This document shows, piece after piece, positions 51,359-60,640 of a stretch of DNA of 64,000 bases; within the stretch, counting starts at the first letter, position 1, and every line of letters starts with the position of its first letter. A program made the position numbers and the translations under genes. The DNA comes from JAFMKE01 sp037624485 (GTDB taxonomy: Bacteria; Bacteroidota; Bacteroidia; Chitinophagales; UBA8649). Under the pieces are notes generated by a model. That model did not search any database and had not been told where the DNA came from. It saw only the letters and a program-made list of their open reading frames with translations. Location of the stretch: positions 62,001 through 126,000 of the forward strand of contig JASJJC010000016.1 of the NCBI GenBank assembly GCA_037624485.1. The letters are read 5' to 3'.

Positions 51359-52075
51359 CTATTTTTTCGCTACAAAAGCATGTAAAATAGGCCCTCTCCA
51401 GCTTTTATGCGCCTTAATTTGGATGGATTTGAATTGTGCTTGAATCATTTTTTCTTCTACCTCTTTCGGCGTTAGAAAGGTTAAAACGCTTTTAGCCAAA
51501 TAGGTGTAAATTTTGGAACTTCCTGATAAGATTGTACAAAATGGAACGATAAATCCATAACTCAAAATACCCCAATAGTATTTCGCCCAACTCTTATTGG
51601 CTAAAGAATAATCATGGATACAAATTTTTCCGCCCGGCTTCAATAGTTTGTATAGTTGATTTAGGCACTTATCGTAGTCTGGCATGTTGCGCAAACCATA
51701 AGCCATGAAGATGGCATCAAAACTTTCCTCTGGAAAATCTAAGGCCATCGCATCTTGCAACTCAAAAGACATTTTACCTGCTTTTATCTCTTCGGCAAAC
51801 TTTTCATTGGCCACCTTAAGCATTCCTTCTGAATTATCAATACCCGTTATTGTTCCAGTTTTGATATAAGGCAGGCATGCTGAGGATGATTTCCCAGTCC
51901 CGCAACATAGGTCCAGAACTTTTTCATCGCCTTCAAGTTCCAGCCATTTAGCGCTGTTATCTAAATCTTCTTGATAGCCTTGACTCAGATAAGTAGCGAA
52001 GTCGTACTTAGACGCCACATTATTAAATTCTTTTGGAACAAGTACTTTATTTTCGATTAAGTTTATTTTGGTCAT
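51359..52075 (-). CDS. menG: Demethylmenaquinone methyltransferase
   Basis: SAM-dependent C-methylase that completes menaquinone. The 238-residue product (UbiE/COQ5 family) has the SAM loop VLDLCCGTGKSS, GIDNSEGMLKVANEKF and the family motif MAYGLRNMPDYDKCL, with PGGKICIHDYS later. Menaquinone as the substrate is inferred from the phylum, which generally lacks ubiquinone. It follows the photolyase gene by 24 bases. Confidence 0.93.
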   Translation of the reverse strand: MTKINLIENKVLVPKEFNNVASKYDFATYLSQGYQEDLDNSAKWLELEGDEKVLDLCCGTGKSSSACLPYIKTGTITGIDNSEGMLKVANEKFAEEIKAGKMSFELQDAMALDFPEESFDAIFMAYGLRNMPDYDKCLNQLYKLLKPGGKICIHDYSLANKSWAKYYWGILSYGFIVPFCTILSGSSKIYTYLAKSVLTFLTPKEVEEKMIQAQFKSIQIKAHKSWRGPILHAFVAKK

Positions 52076-52099
52076 TTTATGGTTTTTAGCTAATAATTC

Positions 52100-53398
52100 T
52101 TATTGATTTACGGCTTCTTTATAGGTTTTTAATGCGCGCGCTCGACTTATTTTCCTATCAACAATAACTTCAGGGTATTTAGTTTCATCTAAATATTCAG
52201 GCACCCACTTTTGAATGTAGATAAAATCAGGATCGAATTTTTTCTGTTGACTATCTGGATTGAAAATTCTAAAATAGGGCGCTGCATCACACCCACTGCC
52301 GGCGGCCCACTGCCAACCACCATTATTAGCCGATAAATCAAAGTCTAAAAGTTTTTGTGCAAAATAAGCTTCTCCCCATCTCCAATCTATTAATAGATCT
52401 TTGACTAAGAAGCTCGCGACAATCATCCGAACTCTGTTATGCATAAATCCAGTTTTGTTGAGTTCTCTCATCCCCGCATCAATAATTGGAAATCCTGTAT
52501 TTCCTTCACACCAGGCTTTAAATTCCGCTTCATTATTTCTCCATTCAATTTTATCGTATTTGGCTCTAAAAGCCTTGCCAACAACATGCGGATAGTGCCA
52601 AAGAATCATCATGTAAAATTCTCGCCAAATTAACTCATTGAGATAGGTCTCATTGCTTTTTTTTGCTAGACGAGCCAATTCTCGTATTGATATGGTACCA
52701 AATCGAAGGTGAACAGATAAACGGGTTGTACCGAGCTTTGAAGGGAAATTTCTGGTCAGTTCGTATTTCTTTATGATGGATAATTGTGGATCTCTGTCGG
52801 GAAAATCAATAGTAGTCTCAAGGAATCCTAAGTCTTCTAAAGAAGGCATTTCACCAGCCTTGTTCTGCCAAAAATTATCGCCCAATTTCTCGCTAGGAAA
52901 AGACTTGAAGGATTCAGTGTCCAATGCAGCTTTCCATTTTTTTGAATAGGGTGTAAAAACGTTATATGGTTTGCCATCATCTTTCGTCACTTCGTTGGTT
53001 TCAAAAATAACTTGATCCTTGAAATCCTTAAATTCGCTTTGATGGTCCTTACACAAGGTATTAATCTTTTGATCCCGCTGGAGGGCATAGGGCTCATAGT
53101 CACGATTGCAGTAAACAGTTTGGATATTAAAATCGCTAAATAGTTGCTTGAAAATTTCTTCTGGTTTACCATGAAGCACTTTCAAAGAGCTTCCAGAAGC
53201 AATTAAGGTTGCATTTATTTTTTGCAATTCTTCGTAAATAAACTCAACGCGGGCATCATGCTTATCTTCAAGTTTCTCTAATATTTCCGTATCAAAAATA
53301 AAAATTGGAAGCACAGGAAGGCCTCTACTTAAAGCTTGGAACAAGGCATGATTGTCGTGAAGTCTTAAGTCTCTTCTAAACCAAAATATTGAAATCAT
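52100..53398 (-). CDS. phrB: Deoxyribodipyrimidine photolyase / cryptochrome family
   Basis: A 432-residue flavoprotein that uses light to repair cyclobutane dimers. The N-terminal antenna domain starts IFWFRRDLRLHDNHALFQAL; the FAD-binding domain has LNELIWREFYMMILWHYP, DAGMRELNKTGFMHNRVRM and NNGGWQWAAGSGCDAAPYFR, the last holding the flavin-site residues of class I CPD photolyases. The Trp-rich core makes repair activity more likely than a purely sensory role. Upstream is a 432-base gap. Confidence 0.92.
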   Translation of the reverse strand: MISIFWFRRDLRLHDNHALFQALSRGLPVLPIFIFDTEILEKLEDKHDARVEFIYEELQKINATLIASGSSLKVLHGKPEEIFKQLFSDFNIQTVYCNRDYEPYALQRDQKINTLCKDHQSEFKDFKDQVIFETNEVTKDDGKPYNVFTPYSKKWKAALDTESFKSFPSEKLGDNFWQNKAGEMPSLEDLGFLETTIDFPDRDPQLSIIKKYELTRNFPSKLGTTRLSVHLRFGTISIRELARLAKKSNETYLNELIWREFYMMILWHYPHVVGKAFRAKYDKIEWRNNEAEFKAWCEGNTGFPIIDAGMRELNKTGFMHNRVRMIVASFLVKDLLIDWRWGEAYFAQKLLDFDLSANNGGWQWAAGSGCDAAPYFRIFNPDSQQKKFDPDFIYIQKWVPEYLDETKYPEVIVDRKISRARALKTYKEAVNQ

Positions 53399-53830
53399 AT
53401 GTTCAAAACGTTTATTTTTAATAGTTGTTTATCTACTTTTTAATTTAAATTGATGAAAGGTATAAGTTTATCTATTTGATTTCTTTGCTTTCCACTTTAC
53501 AAATGTATAAAAACATACTTGACTCTTCCTTTTGTCTTTTGTTATTATTTGAAAGCAGAGACCTTTCTCTATTTTTTAAATAACCCACAAAGGAATAATC
53601 AATTAGGCATAGGCGCTAATTTACTCTCATCCTATTGAGTTGAAAACTTTAGCAATATTGCCAAAACATTCTGAACGATTCTTATCATTTAAGCTTATAG
53701 TTCTGTCACCAATATGCTGTGACTAACTTGAAAGTGCGAAAAGCATGCTTAGACTAAGAATAAATAAGTAGATTTTTTTCATGTTTCTTAGGAGGTTTTT
53801 GCTAAATTTATAAGCTAATCCACACAAGTT
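53399..53830. other. 432-base divergent gap, phrB to PNGase-like gene
   Basis: The gap is AT-rich. On the minus strand TACATTTG (53507-53500) is a good -7 for phrB, without a matching -33. The stretch 53630-53782 holds the broken exported reading frame listed separately. No promoter matching the consensus is seen for the plus-strand gene at 53831. Confidence 0.5.
53723..53782 (-). pseudogene. Truncated exported-protein gene (signal peptide then amber stop)
   Basis: An ATG at 53782 begins MKKIYLFILSLSMLFALSS, a plausible signal peptide, and is closed by TAG after 19 codons. The same frame stays open for 31 further codons (SQHIGDRTISLNDKNRSECF and on) to a TGA near 53630, which suggests a gene broken by a nonsense mutation. 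The first codons are nearly identical to those of the divergent gene at 53831, forming a 17-base inverted repeat with one mismatch (53766-53782 and 53831-53847). Confidence 0.35.
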
Positions 53831-55987
53831 ATGAAAAAAATATACTTCGGTTTTTTGTTCACAATACTTTTCATTTTAGGTCATACCCAATCAGGTAATC
53901 AAATTGATGTGCAAGCCCATCAATTTGTTAATCTATTCGCGCAGAATAGAATTGTAGAGTATGCTAATTTCCCAGATGAATCAATTTCCTATCAAAATGT
54001 GAATATGATTGTTACTATGGGTTGCATGAATGGTGATTCTTGCAGTCATTGGGATTACGATTTGGATGTCTACGTAGGTGACTCTACCGGAGTCATGGAT
54101 TCTACCTTAGTTTCAATTGATTCAACAGACATGAATCCTGCTTTATGGGATACTACTTGGAACGTATTTGAAGTGATTGAATGGCATGAATTGGGGAGAT
54201 ACGTGACCCCATATGGAAATTACATGAATTGGAATCAAGAGGGATTTGATGGTGCTTGGGAGCATTATTTATCTTACGATGTGACCGATTTTTCTACAAT
54301 GTTAAGAGGCAATACACCAATACGGGTTTACTTTCACGGATGGCAAGAAGGGTTCAGAATCAGTGTTGATTTTGAGATAACGGAAGGAAACCCAACAAGA
54401 GATGTTGTAAGTATTGAAAACATATATAGAGGCGGAGGATACTCTTCCTTTGCTCAGTTTGATACTGAAAGGACTCCAGCAAAACAAGTGAGTATTCCAG
54501 CAGCAGCAGATGAGGCTAAGTTAAGGGTCATTGTTACTGGGCATGGTCAGTCTGGTGAGTTCACGCCAATTACCTATACAGTAAAAGCAAATGGAACAAC
54601 CGTTAAGGTTGAAGATATTTGGAGAGACGATTGTGACAAATTAGCAATATCACCTCAAGGAGGAACATGGTTACTCGGTCGGGCAAATTGGTGTCCAGGG
54701 GATGCAGTTGAGGTGCATGAGTTTGAGCTCAGTGAATATATTCAAGGAAGTGGCGCTAATCAATACATTGACTTAGATATCGACTTTGAAAATTACAGCC
54801 CACCGGCAGCAGCATCTTACTCTTTGTCTGCACAAATGATTACTTATGATTCGTATCGCAGGGATTATGATGTTTTAATTGATGAGATTATTGCTCCAAC
54901 AGCGAATGATAATTTTACGAGATTCAATCCGGTTTGTGATAAGCCCATGGTCCGTATTAAGAATTATGGCATACAAGAATTAACGTATTGTGAGATTGCA
55001 TATTGGGTTGATCATACCACTAAATATTATTTTGACTGGAATGGAAGTCTAAAGTCAGGAGAAACAGCAGATGTTGAATTGCCGAGCATGAACTGGGCTA
55101 ATTTAGATGTCAGTAATTTAGAATTCTTCGCAAGTGTAAATTGGCCGAATAATTTTCCAGATCAGTTTGTTCACAATAATGAAAAAAGCACCTTGTTTGA
55201 AATTCCAGCGGTTTATAATACCAATGCATTAAGAGTGCGTTTCAGAACAAATAATAAACCGGAGGAAAATGCTTTCACATTAGTTGCTTCCGATGGTACA
55301 ATAGTGGCCGATGAAACAACATTTAACGCAAGTACCTTTAATACCTATGACTATAATTTAACCGATGGTTGCTACACTTTCGAAATGACGGACTATGGAA
55401 ATGATTGGGAAGCTGGAGATGGTTTAAGTTGGTGGTTTAACACCCAAAATAATATTGAAACTTCTGGATATGTTGAATTTAGAAATGGAGCGAATAATCA
55501 AATTATTCAATCTTTTACTCGAGATTTTGGTGCTAGCTTGCGTTGGTCATTCTTGATTAATTCGGATCTTCAAATGCTTACTGGAAGTAGTACCTCGACA
55601 CAGAGTTTTCATCCAGAAACGACCCCCTTCACTTCACCAAGCGGGGAAGAATTTTTACAAGTTTATGATACCATATGGATTTCTGAGGATAAGATAGTGA
55701 TAGGGGACAATGCCCCTGTGGGAATAGAAGAATCAATAGATGAATATGGTATAGAAGTATTTCCAAATCCTACAAACGGAAAAGTTTCATTGTTGGTGGT
55801 TTCTTCTGATAATAAAGATATTCCGGTTCAATTATTTGATCTAATGGGACAACAAATTGATGCCATCACCTTAAAATCAAATAATCCTCAATCATATGAT
55901 CTCGGAGAATTAAGTGAGGGATTCTATTTATTTAGTTTTACTATAGATGGCACCAAGATTTCAAAGAAGATAAGTATATTTAAATAA
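53831..55987 (+). CDS. PNGase F-like exported protein with T9SS sorting domain
   Basis: A 718-residue product with signal peptide (cleavage near GHTQS). The region at about residues 60-250 resembles the peptide-N-glycosidase F fold as it occurs in Bacteroidota: MGCMNGDSCSHWDYDLDVYV, ELGRYVTPYGNYMNW, VYFHGWQEGFRISVDFEI. Further beta-rich modules follow. The end is a type A sorting domain: EVFPNPTNGKVSLLV, VQLFDLMGQQIDAI, GFYLFSFTIDGTKISKK. A surface or released enzyme acting on glycoproteins is the inference; the catalytic acids were not confirmed by alignment. Confidence 0.78.
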   Translation: MKKIYFGFLFTILFILGHTQSGNQIDVQAHQFVNLFAQNRIVEYANFPDESISYQNVNMIVTMGCMNGDSCSHWDYDLDVYVGDSTGVMDSTLVSIDSTDMNPALWDTTWNVFEVIEWHELGRYVTPYGNYMNWNQEGFDGAWEHYLSYDVTDFSTMLRGNTPIRVYFHGWQEGFRISVDFEITEGNPTRDVVSIENIYRGGGYSSFAQFDTERTPAKQVSIPAAADEAKLRVIVTGHGQSGEFTPITYTVKANGTTVKVEDIWRDDCDKLAISPQGGTWLLGRANWCPGDAVEVHEFELSEYIQGSGANQYIDLDIDFENYSPPAAASYSLSAQMITYDSYRRDYDVLIDEIIAPTANDNFTRFNPVCDKPMVRIKNYGIQELTYCEIAYWVDHTTKYYFDWNGSLKSGETADVELPSMNWANLDVSNLEFFASVNWPNNFPDQFVHNNEKSTLFEIPAVYNTNALRVRFRTNNKPEENAFTLVASDGTIVADETTFNASTFNTYDYNLTDGCYTFEMTDYGNDWEAGDGLSWWFNTQNNIETSGYVEFRNGANNQIIQSFTRDFGASLRWSFLINSDLQMLTGSSTSTQSFHPETTPFTSPSGEEFLQVYDTIWISEDKIVIGDNAPVGIEESIDEYGIEVFPNPTNGKVSLLVVSSDNKDIPVQLFDLMGQQIDAITLKSNNPQSYDLGELSEGFYLFSFTIDGTKISKKISIFK

Positions 55988-56487
55988 TGGCTAGCGAATT
56001 AAGAAATTTATCAACCGTATCCACTGAGCTACCTAATGCAAGTGATTATAAATTTGGTATAGTTGTATCAGAATATTATCCAGAGATAACTGAGCGCCTA
56101 TTGGATGCTTGTCTGGTGACATTGGCGAAGCAAAATGTGAAGCAAGAAAATGTTTTCATTGAATATGCGCCTGGGACATATGAGTTACCTATAGCGTGTC
56201 AACGTTTAAATCGTTGGAAAAAAGTAGATGCGCTTATCGCATTTGGTTGCGTAGTCAAAGGAGAAACCGACCATGATAAGTACATTAATCATTCAGTTGC
56301 TCAAGCTTTACAAAATCTATCAATAAAATATGGTAAGCCCTTTTTGTTTGGTGTTTTAACGCCTAATACTTATCAAGAAGCATTGGATAGAGCGGGAGGG
56401 AAGCATGGAAATAAAGGTGTGGAAGTTGCGGTCGCTGCTTTAAAAATGGTAGCCTTAGAAAAGAAAATGCAATATGATGCTGAGTAG
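55987..56487 (+). CDS. ribH: 6,7-dimethyl-8-ribityllumazine synthase
   Basis: Penultimate enzyme of riboflavin synthesis. The 166-residue product has FGIVVSEYYPEIT, VFIEYAPGTYELPIACQRL, IAFGCVVKGETDHDKYI (with the catalytic histidine) and PFLFGVLTPNTYQEALDRAGG. Full length. Its ATG overlaps the preceding stop by one base and its end overlaps a small reading frame by 14 bases. Confidence 0.95.
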   Translation: MASELRNLSTVSTELPNASDYKFGIVVSEYYPEITERLLDACLVTLAKQNVKQENVFIEYAPGTYELPIACQRLNRWKKVDALIAFGCVVKGETDHDKYINHSVAQALQNLSIKYGKPFLFGVLTPNTYQEALDRAGGKHGNKGVEVAVAALKMVALEKKMQYDAE

Positions 56488-56719
56488 CACTATTGGCATC
56501 CTGCTTTTGATTTTCTGCTTTCAAATCAGCTATACACAGCAAACAAAATCAGCTTTATTTCTGTGGAATAGTTATACTTGTTACAATAATATACTCAAGT
56601 TAGTTGATAACCTTGCACAGGCAGTTGTTAATGCGTTGATTTACGATAGTAATACTCTAGAGGGGTATCAATTATATCAGTACGAAGTATTAGGTGAAAA
56701 AATAATCCAAAAGTATTAA
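56474..56719 (+). CDS. Small exported protein, unknown
   Basis: An 81-residue product with a signal peptide (LSSTIGILLLIFCFQISYTQQ) and a 60-residue mature part containing SALFLWNSYTCYNNILKLVDNL and a C-terminal YEVLGEKIIQKY. I do not recognise it. The start overlaps ribH by 14 bases and its stop is 2 bases before the next ATG, which supports translation. It could also be a shortened remnant of a longer gene. Confidence 0.5.
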   Translation: MMLSSTIGILLLIFCFQISYTQQTKSALFLWNSYTCYNNILKLVDNLAQAVVNALIYDSNTLEGYQLYQYEVLGEKIIQKY

Positions 56720-56721
56720 TT

Positions 56722-57564
56722 ATGAAATTGCATGTTATTGATACCGGCTTGTTTAAGTTAGACGGGGGCGCTATGTTTGGCGTGGTTCCCAAATCACTTT
56801 GGAGTAAATACCAGAAACCAGATGAAAATAATCTGTGTACTTGGGCAATGCGTTGCTTGCTCATTGAAACGGAAGATAAGCGAATCTTAATCGATACTGG
56901 GATGGGTGATAAGCAAAGCGAGAAATTTTTTGGTCATTATCATCCTCATGGTGATGCTACATTACTAACAAGTTTAAAAAATAAAGGATTTAGCGCCGAA
57001 GACATAACAGATGTAGTTCTTACCCATTTGCACTTTGATCATTGTGGTGGTGCAGTTTCTAAAGATGTGAATGGCGATTTATTTACAACTTTTCGAAATG
57101 CTACTTATTGGAGTGATCAGGAACATTGGGAATGGGCGATTAATCCTAATGCTCGTGAGAAAGCTTCGTTTTTAAAAGAAAACATCTTGCCGATTCAAGA
57201 ATCTGGGCAATTGCAATTTATCAATGAATACACCAAGATTATTCCTGAATTGACTTTTGCTTTGGCTAATGGACATACGGAGGGCATGCTAATCCCTCAC
57301 ATACAACATGGAGACAAGACTATTGTTTTTATGGCGGATTTACTTCCTTCTCCAACACATATACCAATTGCGTGGGTAATGGGCTATGATGTTCGTCCGC
57401 TGGTGACGGTAAGAGAAAAAGAAACCTTTTTACAAGAAGCAGTAAATAAAGAATACATCTTATTTTACGAGCATGATTCACAAACACAAGCCTCCAAAGT
57501 TATCGCCACAGATAGGGGGAATTTTAAAGCAGGAGAGCAAGGTGATTTAGCTTTGTTTCTCTAA
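56722..57564 (+). CDS. Metallo-beta-lactamase fold hydrolase
   Basis: A 280-residue MBL-fold enzyme. The dinuclear zinc motif THLHFDHCGG starts at His102, preceded by ILIDTGMGDKQ; later ligands are in ANGHTEGMLIPHI, VFMADLLPSPTH and FYEHDS. The layout resembles lactonase-like or AttM-like MBL proteins with an N-terminal cap (FKLDGGAMFGVVPKSLW), but the substrate is unknown. It is cytoplasmic (no signal peptide) and follows the small exported protein by 2 bases. Confidence 0.85.
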   Translation: MKLHVIDTGLFKLDGGAMFGVVPKSLWSKYQKPDENNLCTWAMRCLLIETEDKRILIDTGMGDKQSEKFFGHYHPHGDATLLTSLKNKGFSAEDITDVVLTHLHFDHCGGAVSKDVNGDLFTTFRNATYWSDQEHWEWAINPNAREKASFLKENILPIQESGQLQFINEYTKIIPELTFALANGHTEGMLIPHIQHGDKTIVFMADLLPSPTHIPIAWVMGYDVRPLVTVREKETFLQEAVNKEYILFYEHDSQTQASKVIATDRGNFKAGEQGDLALFL

Positions 57565-57605
57565 GAGAAATGCCAAAGTTAATATGCTGTTAAAAGTTAG
57601 TAAGA

Positions 57606-57637
57606 TTGAATTCGGAACTAAATTCTGTATATTTTTG
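57606..57637 (+). promoter_or_regulatory. Candidate promoter of the DoxX-like gene
   Basis: TTG at 57606-57608, 21 bases, TATTTTTG at 57630-57637 (full -7 match). It would give a leader of about 16 bases before the ATG at 57659. Confidence 0.4.
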
Positions 57638-57658
57638 TAATTCATAAAAAAGAAAAAA

Positions 57659-58999
57659 ATGGAAGCATTCGGTCCGGTATTTAAAATATTTGGAAGTTCA
57701 TTCTTAGCAGGAATTGTTATTGCTTACTTGAAATCATTTGTAAAGAAGCCCTCGAATTGGTCGATTGAAATCTTAACTAACTTTCTTGGTGCTTTGTTTA
57801 TATTTTCAGGATTTGTGAAAGGAATCGATCCGCTCGGCACTTCATATAAAATGAAAGATTACTTCGATGCTTTTTCTCAGTTTACTGGTTTTAGTTTTGA
57901 ATGGTTGGCGAATATGAGTACTTTCTTTGCAGTCTCGATGATTGTCATAGAGATTGTCCTAGGCATAGCTTTGATTATAGGTTTTAAGAAAAAAATAACC
58001 TTAGGTATTTCTGCCGCAATGATGATTTTCTTTACGGTGCTGACCGGCTTTACTTATTTGACCGGCTTCATTAATCCAGATTATTACGATATCACCACTA
58101 GGCAGGAATTGCAGGCGGCTGGTGAGCATATTCAGGTCTTTGTAAAGTATGATAAGTTACAAATGAAGGTTACCGATTGCGGATGTTTTGGAGACTTTCT
58201 AAAACTGGAACCAAGAGTTACTTTTCTAAAAGACGTTTTCTTAATGTTCGTTTTGTTAGCCTTGTTTTTGGGGATTAGGCATATTAAGCCGTTTCTTGGT
58301 AATACTTTTTCTTGGATGAAAATATTAGGATCCACATTATTCTTTTTGCTTTTCTGTTTTAGTAATTATATCTGGGGTTTGCCATTGGTTGATTTCAGGC
58401 CTTATAAAATTGGTAATAATATCGTGGAGCAGCGGGTAGAGGTTCCGGATAAGTTGAACTACGGATTTACCTTTGAAAATATGGAAACAGGCGAAACTAA
58501 ACGTGTAGCGATGGCTGATTATACCGCAGCTAAGACGGACCCAATGTGGGAGTTCACAGGGGATCAAGATAATATTGTGTTAGAGAAAGGAATTCCAGCC
58601 AAGATCGCTAATTTTGGAGCATATAATGAAGATGGGTTCGATGTAACAGATGACATTCTATATAATGAATCCTATAGTTTTTGGGTGTTAAGTAAAAGCT
58701 TATCTAAGTCTAATGTAGAGGCATGGACTGATCTAAATGCTGTGTCTGCTTATGCAATTGAGAACGATTTTGCCATGTTTGCTTTTATGACCACAAACTT
58801 TGAGGATGCTGAAATTTTTAGGCATGAGCATCAATGTACTTATCCATTCTATCAGGCGGATGAGACCTTCATTAAGACTGTAATCCGTTCGAATCCTGGA
58901 TTAGTTTTATTAAAAAATGGGGTAGTAATGGGCAAGTGGCATCATAGTGATATTCCAAACAAGGAAGAGATTGATTCTTACATACAAAGTTTGAACTAA
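57659..58999 (+). CDS. DoxX-like membrane protein of the BT_3928 type
   Basis: A 446-residue protein with an N-terminal DoxX-like four-helix membrane domain (about residues 10-215: NFLGALFIFSGFVKGIDPLG, MIVIEIVLGIALIIGF, VTDCGCFGDFLKL) followed by another span and a soluble C-terminal domain of about 200 residues that ends YPFYQADETFIKT and LVLLKNGVVMGKWHH, a thioredoxin-like outline. The CGCFG motif is typical of the family. Function not established; a redox role at the membrane is a guess. The next gene starts at the following base. Confidence 0.78.
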   Translation: MEAFGPVFKIFGSSFLAGIVIAYLKSFVKKPSNWSIEILTNFLGALFIFSGFVKGIDPLGTSYKMKDYFDAFSQFTGFSFEWLANMSTFFAVSMIVIEIVLGIALIIGFKKKITLGISAAMMIFFTVLTGFTYLTGFINPDYYDITTRQELQAAGEHIQVFVKYDKLQMKVTDCGCFGDFLKLEPRVTFLKDVFLMFVLLALFLGIRHIKPFLGNTFSWMKILGSTLFFLLFCFSNYIWGLPLVDFRPYKIGNNIVEQRVEVPDKLNYGFTFENMETGETKRVAMADYTAAKTDPMWEFTGDQDNIVLEKGIPAKIANFGAYNEDGFDVTDDILYNESYSFWVLSKSLSKSNVEAWTDLNAVSAYAIENDFAMFAFMTTNFEDAEIFRHEHQCTYPFYQADETFIKTVIRSNPGLVLLKNGVVMGKWHHSDIPNKEEIDSYIQSLN

Positions 59000-60076
59000 G
59001 TGTTTAAATTTTTACTTCAAAGAATTCTTTCAGGAGGTTTGGTGCTTCTAGGTGTTATCGTTGTTATATTTATATTACTTAATATTATTCCGGTTAATGC
59101 TGAACAAATGAGCTTAGGACAAAATGCTGATGAAGCGACTGTTTTGGCGACTAAGAAAAAGCTCCGTTTGAACCATTCACCAGGCATGCGTCTTTGGTAT
59201 TATCTTTCGGACGTATCCCCTTTAAGTATTCAAAGCCATAGCGATAATGAAGCACCTCTTTTTTTAGGTAGTGGAGATTATAAATATGCAACTTTGTTTA
59301 AGTTCTCGTCAAAGAGTTTCGTATTCAAACAACCTTATTTTGGTCGATCCTTTCAATCTGATAAGCCAGTATGGCAAATACTCACTAGAAAAATGCTTCC
59401 GACAGCTATTTTAGCTCTTACCGCGATAAGCTTGGCAAGTATCATTGGCATAGCTTTAGGTTTGGTGGCAGCTTTGAATTACGGTAAATTTTTGGATAGA
59501 GGATTAATTGCATTTTCAGTTCTAGGAATTTCTATCCCTAGTTATTTTTCTGCTTTGCTCTTGGCTATTATTTTCGGCTATTACTTATCGAATTATACTC
59601 ACTTGAATATTACGGGTCCCCTCATCGATGTTTCTGATTTAGGAGAATATTTCATCAATTGGAAGAATTTAATTTTACCGACTATTGCCTTAGGTATTCG
59701 TCCTGTAGCAATTATTTTACAACTCACTCGAAACAGTATGTTGGATGTACTAAGCGCGGATTATGTGCGCACTGCAAAATCAAAAGGCTTGACAAATAGG
59801 GTAGTGATTTTAAAGCATGCATTACGTAATGCCTTGAACCCTGTAGTTACCTCCATAACGGGATGGTTTGCAGCCTTGTTAGCCGGAGCTTTTTTCGTGG
59901 AGTACATCTTTGATTTTAAGGGCTTAGGGCATGAAACGGTTCATGCATTGACCATGTTTGATTTTCCTGTGGTCATGGGCTCTGTATTAATTATTGCGGC
60001 TAGTTTTGTTTTCGTCAATTTAATCGTTGATGTTTTGTATTCATATTTAGACCCTAGAATTAAGATAGATGGCTAG
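59000..60076 (+). CDS. ABC transporter permease, DppB/OppB type
   Basis: A 358-residue inner-membrane permease starting with GTG directly after the preceding stop. The N-terminal span MFKFLLQRILSGGLVLLGV and the long periplasmic loop to residue 130 are typical of the DppB family; the core has ISIPSYFSALLLAIIFGY and an EAA loop (SADYVRTAKSKGLTNRVVILKHALRNA, given in two parts: SADYVRTAKSKGL, VVILKHALRNA). No DppC, ATPase or binding-protein gene follows, so it is separated from its partners. Confidence 0.85.
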   Translation: MFKFLLQRILSGGLVLLGVIVVIFILLNIIPVNAEQMSLGQNADEATVLATKKKLRLNHSPGMRLWYYLSDVSPLSIQSHSDNEAPLFLGSGDYKYATLFKFSSKSFVFKQPYFGRSFQSDKPVWQILTRKMLPTAILALTAISLASIIGIALGLVAALNYGKFLDRGLIAFSVLGISIPSYFSALLLAIIFGYYLSNYTHLNITGPLIDVSDLGEYFINWKNLILPTIALGIRPVAIILQLTRNSMLDVLSADYVRTAKSKGLTNRVVILKHALRNALNPVVTSITGWFAALLAGAFFVEYIFDFKGLGHETVHALTMFDFPVVMGSVLIIAASFVFVNLIVDVLYSYLDPRIKIDG

Positions 60077-60578
60077 AACACTTTTTTTAATTGGTTTTAT
60101 GGCCTCAGGCAAAAGTTCTTTAGGAAAGAAATTGGCCAAGCATTTTGAGATGGATTTTATTGACTTAGATGAGGAGATAGAGCAAGCCGAATCGAAGTCT
60201 ATCAATGAGCTTTTCGAAGACCAGAATGAAGACTACTTTAGAGAAGTTGAATCTAAGGTTTTGAGAAGTATGAACCTGGATAATAAGGTCATTGCTACAG
60301 GTGGAGGAACTCCCATCTTTCATCATAACATGGCCTTCATGAAAGAGAAAGGAGCTGTAGCATATATGGTTGTTCCTACTGAAATTATCATTGGCCGACT
60401 AAGACAAAACAAAGAGGAAAGACCGCTTGTAAGAAAGCTAAGTGATGAGGACATGTCAGCTTATGTTGAAAAAACGCTTGAGCAACGTAAAATCATATAC
60501 TCAAAGGCGGATATTCTTATACCACATACAAAATCCTTCTCTTTGTTAAAAATGGAGTTGAGTTTTTTATTAAATTAA
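60069..60578 (+). CDS. aroK: Shikimate kinase
   Basis: Phosphorylates shikimate in aromatic amino acid synthesis. The 169-residue product has Walker A GFMASGKSS (residues 9-17), the shikimate-binding DLDEEIEQAE and ATGGGTP, and the lid with RPLVRKLS. It overlaps the permease gene by 8 bases and is closed by a hairpin shared with the convergent flavodoxin gene. Confidence 0.93.
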   Translation: MARTLFLIGFMASGKSSLGKKLAKHFEMDFIDLDEEIEQAESKSINELFEDQNEDYFREVESKVLRSMNLDNKVIATGGGTPIFHHNMAFMKEKGAVAYMVVPTEIIIGRLRQNKEERPLVRKLSDEDMSAYVEKTLEQRKIIYSKADILIPHTKSFSLLKMELSFLLN

Positions 60579-60609
60579 AAAAGGAGAAGCTAACTTTTTT
60601 TTAATTTAA
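60570..60609. terminator. Bidirectional terminator between aroK and flavodoxin
   Basis: TTAAATTAAAAAAGG and CTTTTTTTTAATTTAA pair around a 9-base loop, with the aroK stop inside the left arm. The stem is almost entirely A-T, so it is weaker than the others, but it has U runs on both strands. Confidence 0.55.
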
Positions 60610-60640
60610 CTCCTATCTAATTAAATTTTAAAACGATTAA

